In this document: positions 58,018-64,000 of the stretch, piece by piece
Position numbering within the stretch: the first letter of the stretch is position 1
Layout: every line of letters starts with the position of its first letter
Assembly (NCBI RefSeq): GCF_017873335.1
Contig: NZ_JAGGKB010000002.1
Span: forward strand, 186,001 to 250,000
Length of the DNA stretch: 64,000 nt
Direction: 5' to 3'
Origin: Thermococcus stetteri
GTDB taxonomy: Archaea; Methanobacteriota_B; Thermococci; Thermococcales; Thermococcaceae
Notes under the pieces: model-generated
Told to the model about the DNA's origin: nothing
The model's input: the letters and a program-made list of their open reading frames with translations, nothing else
The model's database searches: none
Translations under genes and position numbers: made by a program

Positions 58018-58419
58018 ATGTACCCCGAAAACTATAAAAGGTTCCTGGAGCTTATAGAGAAACTGCGAGAGTTTGAAGGTGCCCTCATAGTTGAGGGCAT
58101 GCGAGACGAGGTAGCTCTAAGGAATTTGGGGGTCAGAGCGGAGATAATAAGGCTCTCACGCCTCCCGCTCTCAGAGGTGGCGCTCATCGCATCATCCCAC
58201 AAGAGGGTCATGATACTCACGGACTTCGATATGAAGGGGGAAGAGCTGGCCAAAAAGCTCCTCAATTATCTGGCCGGCTATCCCTGCAGTGTTGACATCG
58301 AGACATGGAAGGAGCTCAGAAAGCTCGTCAAAAAGGACATAAAGGGCGTCGAAGACCTCTATGGGCTTTACCTTCGTGTGATCTCCGTTTCTGACCCCCT
58401 GCTGGAGGGAACCCAATGA
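58018..58419 (+). CDS. Small Toprim-domain protein (COG1658 type)
   Basis: A 133-residue protein consisting of a Toprim domain: IVEGMRDEVAL supplies the Glu and LTDFDMKGEEL the DxD. It resembles small primase-like proteins and RNase M5. It overlaps the next gene by four bases (ATGA), so it is made together with DnaG. Confidence 0.82.
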   Translation: MYPENYKRFLELIEKLREFEGALIVEGMRDEVALRNLGVRAEIIRLSRLPLSEVALIASSHKRVMILTDFDMKGEELAKKLLNYLAGYPCSVDIETWKELRKLVKKDIKGVEDLYGLYLRVISVSDPLLEGTQ

Positions 58420-59807
58420 AAAGGAAGAAGACCGTGCTCCAGCAGATTTTGTCGGAAAAACGGAAAAAGGCCAAGGAAGGTGGTAGCATGTCCGGAAAGG
58501 ACGAATTCGGAACAACTAAATACGTCATTTATGCTGAGTTCGAGGCAAACGGTGTTGTTGAAAGGCCCGATGTTGTCGGTGCAATCTTCGGCCAGACTGA
58601 AGGTCTTCTTGGGGATGACCTCGACCTTAGGGAGCTCCAGAAGACCGGAAGGATCGGCAGGATAAGGGTTGAGGTTCACAACAAGGCCGGAAAAACCTAC
58701 GGAACTATAACCGTGCCCTCAAGCCTCGACAGGGTTGAGACAGCCGTTCTCGCCGCCGCCCTGGAGACCATCGACAGGGTCGGCCCGGCCGAGGCCAGGA
58801 TAAAGGTTCTCCGCATCGAGGACGTCAGGGCAACCAAGAGGAAGTACATCATAGAGAGGGCGAAGGAAATCCTTGAGACCCTCATGGAGCAGGAGATACC
58901 CGAGACCCAGGAGATAACGGAGGAGGTCAAGAAGGCGGTAAGAGCAAAGGAGCTCATCGAGTACGGACCGGAGAAGCTCCCCGCTGGCCCACACGTGCCG
59001 TTCTCTGACTCGATCATAGTTGTTGAGGGAAGGGCTGACGTTCTCAACCTGCTCAAGCACGGAATAAAGAACGCCATAGCCGTTGAGGGAACTTCGATCC
59101 CAGAGACGATAATCAAGCTCAGCAAGGAGAGGATAGTGACTGCCTTTACTGACGGCGACCGCGGTGGAGAGCTTATCCTCAAGGAGCTTCTCCAGGTGGC
59201 TGATGTTGACTACGTTGCCAGGGCACCCGAAGGGAAGGAAGTCGAGGAGCTCACCAAGAAGGAGATAGTCAAGGCCCTGAGGAGCAAGGTACCGGCCGAG
59301 CAGGTCATCAATGAGATGTTCAACAAGGGCAAAAGCTTCTACGACCTGATCAAGGAGAGGGAGAGCGAAAGTGAGGCACAGCCAAAGCAGGTAGTTAAAC
59401 CAGAGCCTGAAGTTAAGGCACAGCCCAAGGTCGAAAAGCCCGAGGAAAAGAGGGAGCCAGCTACCGTCGTTAGGCCTTCGGCTGAGAAAATAGTAAGGCC
59501 CATTGAAACATCAAAGAGTGCACCCGAGCTTGAGGAGTTCAAGGAGTTCATCGAGCGGGTAAAGAAGGATGGTGTTGCACTGCTCCTCGACGAGAACAAG
59601 AACGTAATAGCAGAGATTCCTGTCAGGGAACTGACGAACCAGCTTAAGGAACGCAGGGACGTCTACGCCGTCGTCTTCAACGGAGTAATAACCCAGAGGC
59701 TCATTGATACGGTCAGTGAGACCGGGGTTAAGTACATCGTAGGCGCCCGCAAGTACAACGTTGTTAGGAGACCTGTTAGTCTCAAGATTATCACGTTCGC
59801 TGAATGA
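58416..59807 (+). CDS. dnaG: DnaG-type protein with Toprim domain
   Basis: A 463-residue archaeal DnaG; archaeal members associate with the exosome and have primase-like activity in vitro. The Toprim motifs are VVEGRADVLNLL and TDGDRGGEL. Two starts are possible: ATG 58416, preceded by GGAGGG and overlapping the previous stop, gives a basic N-terminal extension (MKRKKTVLQQILSEKRKK); ATG 58488, preceded by GGTGGT, gives 439 residues beginning MSGKDEFGTTKYV. A Pro/Glu/Lys-rich linker separates the Toprim part from a C-terminal domain. Confidence 0.9.
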   Translation: MKRKKTVLQQILSEKRKKAKEGGSMSGKDEFGTTKYVIYAEFEANGVVERPDVVGAIFGQTEGLLGDDLDLRELQKTGRIGRIRVEVHNKAGKTYGTITVPSSLDRVETAVLAAALETIDRVGPAEARIKVLRIEDVRATKRKYIIERAKEILETLMEQEIPETQEITEEVKKAVRAKELIEYGPEKLPAGPHVPFSDSIIVVEGRADVLNLLKHGIKNAIAVEGTSIPETIIKLSKERIVTAFTDGDRGGELILKELLQVADVDYVARAPEGKEVEELTKKEIVKALRSKVPAEQVINEMFNKGKSFYDLIKERESESEAQPKQVVKPEPEVKAQPKVEKPEEKREPATVVRPSAEKIVRPIETSKSAPELEEFKEFIERVKKDGVALLLDENKNVIAEIPVRELTNQLKERRDVYAVVFNGVITQRLIDTVSETGVKYIVGARKYNVVRRPVSLKIITFAE

Positions 59808-60048
59808 AGCATTCTCTACTTTTTCTATCTCTTTTACAAGCTTCTTAACTTCTGCAAGTGGAGCCTCTGGGTGTATTTTGGGGAGGTATATGTTGTCCTT
59901 TCGGGTTTCTCTTTGGCATCATTCAGGGTTCTGGCTCTATGAAGGCTGGAGGAGATTGAAGAGAGAATTATGGAGATACCAGAGTACGAAGAACACGGGG
60001 GACTAAACTTTATAACGTCCCCACCTCTTCTATTCCAGGTGATCAAGG

Positions 60049-61770
60049 ATGGAGGAAATAAAAGAGATTATCCTGAAGTACGCGCTCATCAATGCCTACA
60101 CACACAAAGGAAAGGCGAATCCAAAGGCAGTCATTGGCAAAGTCCTTGGTGAGAACCCAGAGCTCAGAAAGGAGGCCAGGGAGATAATCCCGCTCGTGAA
60201 CAAGGTCGTTGAGGAGGTAAATTCTCTCTCACTTGACGAGCAGGAGACCAGGCTGAAGGAGATTTACCCGGAGTTCTTCGAGGAGAAGAGAGAGAAGAAA
60301 GAAGAGAAGAAAGGCCTCCCACCGCTCCCGAAGGCCGAGAAGGGCAAGGTCGTGACCCGCTTTGCACCCAACCCCGACGGTGCCTTCCACCTCGGGAACG
60401 CGAGGGCGGCCATACTGAGCCACGAGTACGCGAGGATGTACGACGGCAAGTTCATTCTCCGCTTCGATGACACCGACCCAAAGGTCAAGAGGCCAGAGCC
60501 GGTATTCTACGAGTGGATAAAGGAGGACCTGGAGTGGCTCGGCTTCAAGATAGACGAGATTCACATAGCAAGTGACAGGCTTGAAATCTACTACGACTAC
60601 GCTGAGAAGCTGATAAAGATGGGCAAGGCCTACGTCTGTACCTGCCCGCCGGAGAAGTTCAGGGAGCTGCGCGATAAGGGAATGGCCTGCCCGCACAGGG
60701 AGGAGCCAGTTGAAGTTCAGCTCGAGCGCTGGAGGAAGATGCTCAACGGCGAGTACAAAGAGGGTGAAGCCGTCGTCAGAATAAAGACCGACCTCAACCA
60801 CCCAAACCCTGCCGTTAGGGACTGGCCTGCCCTCAGGATAATCGACGATCCGAACCACCCGAGAACCGGCAACAAGTACCGCGTCTGGCCCCTCTACAAC
60901 TTTGCCTCTGCCATAGACGACCACGAGCTTGGCGTCACCCACATCTTCCGCGGGCAGGAGCACGCCGAAAACGAGACGAGGCAGAGGTACGTTTATGAGT
61001 ACCTCGGCTGGGAGTACCCAGTTACCGTCCATCATGGAAGGCTCTCCATTGAAGGCGTTATCCTGAGCAAGTCAAAAACGAGGAAGGGAATCGAAGAGGG
61101 TAAATACCTCGGCTGGGACGACCCGCGCCTCGGAACCATAAGGGCCCTCAGGAGGCGCGGCATAAGGCCTGAAGCAATAAGGGAGCTCATCATCGAGGTC
61201 GGCCTCAAGAGGAGCGACACCACGATAAGCTGGGACAACCTCGCGGCTATAAACAGGAAGATAGTCGAACCGATAGCCAACCGCTACTTCTTCGTCGCCG
61301 ACCCGGTTCCGATGTACGTTGAGGGGGCAGAGGAGTTTATCGCGGAGATACCGCTTCACCCTGATTACCCGGAGAGAGGAACGAGGAGGCTCAAGTTCGA
61401 GCCGGGTAAGCCGGTCTACGTCTCGAAGGACGACATGGAACTCTTCAAGCCGGGCAACTTCGTCCGCCTGAAGGACCTCTTCAACGTCGAGATACTCGAA
61501 GCGGACAAAAACGGCATAAAGGCCAGGTTCCACAGCGTTGACTACGAGATAGCGAGGGAGAACCGCTGGAGGATGGTCCACTGGGTAACCGAGGGGAAGC
61601 CCTGTGAGGTCTGGGTTCCCGAAGGTGAAGAGCTCGTCATCAGGGAGGGCTTGCTTGAGAGCGACGCCGACGTTAAGGTGGACGACATCGTCCAGTTCGA
61701 GCGCTTCGGTTTCGTCAGAATAGACGACGTCAAGCCTGAAAAGGTCGTTGCAATTTTTGCCCATAAATGA
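60049..61770 (+). CDS. gltX: Glutamyl-tRNA synthetase, archaeal type
   Basis: A 573-residue class I synthetase of the GluRS-B/GlnRS-like archaeal form. The HIGH-like motif is PNPDGAFHLGNAR and the KMSKS-like one LSKSKTRKGI. It has a helical N-terminal extension. Archaeal cells lack GlnRS and usually make Gln-tRNA by amidation. Confidence 0.95.
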   Translation: MEEIKEIILKYALINAYTHKGKANPKAVIGKVLGENPELRKEAREIIPLVNKVVEEVNSLSLDEQETRLKEIYPEFFEEKREKKEEKKGLPPLPKAEKGKVVTRFAPNPDGAFHLGNARAAILSHEYARMYDGKFILRFDDTDPKVKRPEPVFYEWIKEDLEWLGFKIDEIHIASDRLEIYYDYAEKLIKMGKAYVCTCPPEKFRELRDKGMACPHREEPVEVQLERWRKMLNGEYKEGEAVVRIKTDLNHPNPAVRDWPALRIIDDPNHPRTGNKYRVWPLYNFASAIDDHELGVTHIFRGQEHAENETRQRYVYEYLGWEYPVTVHHGRLSIEGVILSKSKTRKGIEEGKYLGWDDPRLGTIRALRRRGIRPEAIRELIIEVGLKRSDTTISWDNLAAINRKIVEPIANRYFFVADPVPMYVEGAEEFIAEIPLHPDYPERGTRRLKFEPGKPVYVSKDDMELFKPGNFVRLKDLFNVEILEADKNGIKARFHSVDYEIARENRWRMVHWVTEGKPCEVWVPEGEELVIREGLLESDADVKVDDIVQFERFGFVRIDDVKPEKVVAIFAHK

Positions 61771-61792
61771 AAGATGTAGGAGGCCCCTCAAT

Positions 61793-63103
61793 TCACTGAG
61801 GGGCTTCCGTAACTAACATTTTGTCCCCCACGAGTCCAAACAGGATTATTATCAGGGCTACCACGGGGGACAGAATGTAGAGATGGCTGTGTTTTGCCGC
61901 TGAGTACATTGAGTGGAGGCCTTCTATTACAAAGAACGTAGTGGCGATCACAACGACACCCAGTTCGAGCGTTGATAGCTTGGAGTTCAATAGCTTCAGT
62001 ACCCTGCTGGATACCACAGGATAGAGCTCGAATATCGCCGTGAAGAAAATCGTTATTGAAACTGCTCTCAGTATCATGTCCGCTATGGACGGAACTGAAT
62101 CTGGGATTCCCAGAATTAGTGAGGCCGCTATGAGGTACGTGGCTGCGGTTGTCCTGGAGACGCGGAGCATTGAGGAGATCACCTGGACTCCAACCTCGGC
62201 AGTCGGCAGTATGCTCGTAAGTCCTGCGAAGAACATGGAGAGGGCTATCAGGATTAGTAAGTATGAATACCCGGAGAGTAAGTCGGGGAGCTCACCCACG
62301 AGCTTGATTGCCTGCTCCTCTCCACCGTAAGCGTAGAGGAGGAGCCTCTCTGGACTGCTGGGTGCGATTGCGTAAACGACAGTTAACGTGGCCAGAAGGC
62401 TCACGATTACCTGTATCAGTATACCTGTACCGATGATTGTCTTAGCGTTGAAGCGCTCGTTCATAAAGCTCCCGAGCATTATGTAGAAGCCAAAGCCGAG
62501 CCCAACACTGTAAAGTGCCCTCTCGGCGGCGGCTCTAACCATTGAAAGGCTCAGTGGTTGCCAGCTGTAGACCATGTGTTTTGCGGTTGCAAGGAATGCC
62601 GCTGTTGGCGGTATTTTGACCTTGAAGAGAATGGCGGTGAGTATCGTAACCCCTATGAAGAACAGCGAACCAATGGACATTATCGCGAAGGTCTTTTCCT
62701 TTGCCCTCGTTATTATCACGAAGATCAGCGCCAGCATAATTATCTTAGCGATGAGCCTACCAACGGTTCCGGTACCCACGTACGGTCCAAGGAGGATGAG
62801 CATGACGTTCGCCGTGTAGTACGAGAGAAACGTTATTATCGTTACTGCGATGGCAAGTATCATCGCTGGTCTCCGGAGGACTTTCCTATACAGCTCGATG
62901 AAATAGTAACCAGACTTCATCACCCTCTCCGTTTCAAATATAGCTACTAACGTGAACACCACCAGGAACCCAAGGTGCACCAGGAGACCCATCAGTCCGT
63001 AGTGGAGCCAGAACTGGGGGAACAAACCGATGCTCCCTATACCCGTTGCGAATCCCGCCACGAGGAATATCAAATACAGCGTCCACTTCTGCGTCTCATC
63101 CAT
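61793..63103 (-). CDS. Divergent NSS-like transporter
   Basis: A 436-residue protein with about 11 membrane segments. The start (FATGIGSIGLFPQF) resembles the TM1 region of sodium:neurotransmitter symporters, but the usual asparagine- and Gly-rich pattern is weaker than in gene 32370. It may be a distant NSS/LeuT-fold transporter. No small subunit gene follows. Start ATG 63103 with GGAGGTGAT. Confidence 0.65.
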   Translation of the reverse strand: MDETQKWTLYLIFLVAGFATGIGSIGLFPQFWLHYGLMGLLVHLGFLVVFTLVAIFETERVMKSGYYFIELYRKVLRRPAMILAIAVTIITFLSYYTANVMLILLGPYVGTGTVGRLIAKIIMLALIFVIITRAKEKTFAIMSIGSLFFIGVTILTAILFKVKIPPTAAFLATAKHMVYSWQPLSLSMVRAAAERALYSVGLGFGFYIMLGSFMNERFNAKTIIGTGILIQVIVSLLATLTVVYAIAPSSPERLLLYAYGGEEQAIKLVGELPDLLSGYSYLLILIALSMFFAGLTSILPTAEVGVQVISSMLRVSRTTAATYLIAASLILGIPDSVPSIADMILRAVSITIFFTAIFELYPVVSSRVLKLLNSKLSTLELGVVVIATTFFVIEGLHSMYSAAKHSHLYILSPVVALIIILFGLVGDKMLVTEAPQ

Positions 63104-63270
63104 TTTATCACCTCCATTGCTGCATCAGAAAGTCCGTTGAGGTAATACTTAAAACTATTGCTCTTGTTAATTTATGTTTCTGGAGACTTTTCGTGTTAGT
63201 TCACACGTCTCGATTCTTGAAAATATGCAAATTGTTATAAAAATTGGAAAATTGGTATGGTGAAAAAGGA

Positions 63271-63999
63271 TTAGTCAAGTCCCTTCCACTTAACCAGACC
63301 AAGTAGGAACTTGTGGGGGAGCTTTTCGTGATGTGGATGGACCCTGACTGCATAGTGCCAGCAGGGGTCGCCTAGGTGCCTTAGGGCGTTGCCCTCGTAG
63401 GTGTAGAGCCACTCGCTCTCTCCAACCTGCTCTGGATGTCTCAGCTCGACGATGTGAGGCTTTTCGATCTCGTAGCCCTGTGTCCTGACGCCGTAGTAGA
63501 GCTCAACTTCAACGTCTTCTGGCCTGAGGCCGTCCAGGTAAATTCTAACCTCGAGTCTGTTGCCTTCGGCCTTCACGTCCCTTATCTCCACTTTGTCCCA
63601 TGAAGATGTAACCCTCTCCTTCCATGCCGCTATCTCCTTCGCACCTCTGTAGTTCTCCTTCGTGAGCCATATGTAGTTGCTCATCGCCTTGGAATAAAAG
63701 CGGTCCATGTACTCCTTCACCATTCTGTGCGTGCTGAAGCGCGGGGCTATGCTCTTTATGCTCTCCTTCATCATGTATATCCATCTCGCCCTGTTCTCGT
63801 AGTACGTCGGAATGACCTCTTCTTCAAGAAGGGTGTAGAGGCTCTCAGCGTCCTTCGGGTCGTCCGCTTCAGTCTCCGGTTCAGTTGTTTCCTCGCCGAT
63901 GACCCAGCCGTTCTTGCCGTTGTAGCCCTCGACCCACCAGCCGTCGTAGATGCTGACGTTCAATACGCCGTTGAGCCCAGCCTTCATACCGCTGGTACC
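63271..63999 (-). CDS. malP: Maltodextrin (alpha-glucan) phosphorylase, C-terminal part
   Basis: The visible 242 residues end a GT35 phosphorylase. GTSGMKAGLNGVL near the window end is the conserved PLP-region motif and NVSIYDGWWVEGY follows. The N-terminus is outside the window. It releases glucose-1-phosphate from the branched glucan made by the GH57 enzyme. Confidence 0.9.
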   Translation of the reverse strand, partial: GTSGMKAGLNGVLNVSIYDGWWVEGYNGKNGWVIGEETTEPETEADDPKDAESLYTLLEEEVIPTYYENRARWIYMMKESIKSIAPRFSTHRMVKEYMDRFYSKAMSNYIWLTKENYRGAKEIAAWKERVTSSWDKVEIRDVKAEGNRLEVRIYLDGLRPEDVEVELYYGVRTQGYEIEKPHIVELRHPEQVGESEWLYTYEGNALRHLGDPCWHYAVRVHPHHEKLPHKFLLGLVKWKGLD

Positions 64000-64000
64000 G

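Overview
The window looks like a chromosomal segment of a hyperthermophilic euryarchaeon of the order Thermococcales, most likely a Thermococcus. Archaeal-type information genes (L15e, Rpp30, L11-L1-L10-L12, Spt5, SecE, histone, DnaG, FttA, proteasome beta, archaeal LeuRS and GluRS) sit beside typical Thermococcales metabolic genes: hexameric-type glutamate dehydrogenase, GH57 branching enzyme, maltodextrin phosphorylase and TrpB2. Most starts carry a GGTGAT/GGTGGT-type ribosome binding site a few bases upstream, and promoters have A/T-rich TATA boxes of the TTTATA kind. The genus is inferred; no search was run.

Layout. 1-8.6 kb: CinA-like protein, Asp/Glu racemase, and the isoprenoid genes fni and idsA flanking RNase J, interrupted by an AT-rich two-gene insertion at 2.6-3.9 kb. 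8.6-13.0 kb: an AT-rich accessory block with two more secreted-protein units. 13-24.7 kb: leuS, a secreted helical protein, prolidase, rpl15e, a fourth secreted-protein unit, the COG1325/Rpp30 pair and trpB2. 24.7-34 kb: DUF389, NikR-like, RqcH, GH57 branching enzyme, P-II and an NSS transporter with a 35-residue subunit. 34-40.7 kb: a C/D box sRNA, gdhA and a branched-chain amino acid ABC operon with a frameshifted livG. 40.8-45.8 kb: proteasome beta, FttA, rpiA. 45.9-47.3 kb: tRNA-Leu, a hairpin-rich noncoding stretch, tRNA-Pro and tRNA-Thr. 47.4-60 kb: PIN protein, FucI-like, pilin, dtdA, the ftsZ-secE-spt5-rpl11-rpl1-rpl10-rpl12 cluster, tRNA-Arg next to a second copy of the noncoding repeat, dcd, histone, radical SAM, Toprim protein and DnaG. 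60-64 kb: gltX, an NSS-like transporter and the end of maltodextrin phosphorylase.

The most unusual material is of two kinds. First, four secreted-protein genes (2754, 8975, 11194, 19395) share a near-constant signal peptide and matching promoters but have mostly unrelated mature parts. Three are followed by a small membrane protein and the fourth by what looks like a remnant of one. They behave like a mobile or modular cassette placed between housekeeping genes. Second, noncoding DNA touching the 3' ends of tRNA genes is full of perfect short-loop hairpins and recurs, partly inverted, about 9 kb away. A well-formed C/D box sRNA upstream of gdhA, several structured leaders (rnj, rpl15e, leuS), a livG frameshift, a lost-looking livK start and a G-run frameshift in a small membrane gene are further points to check.
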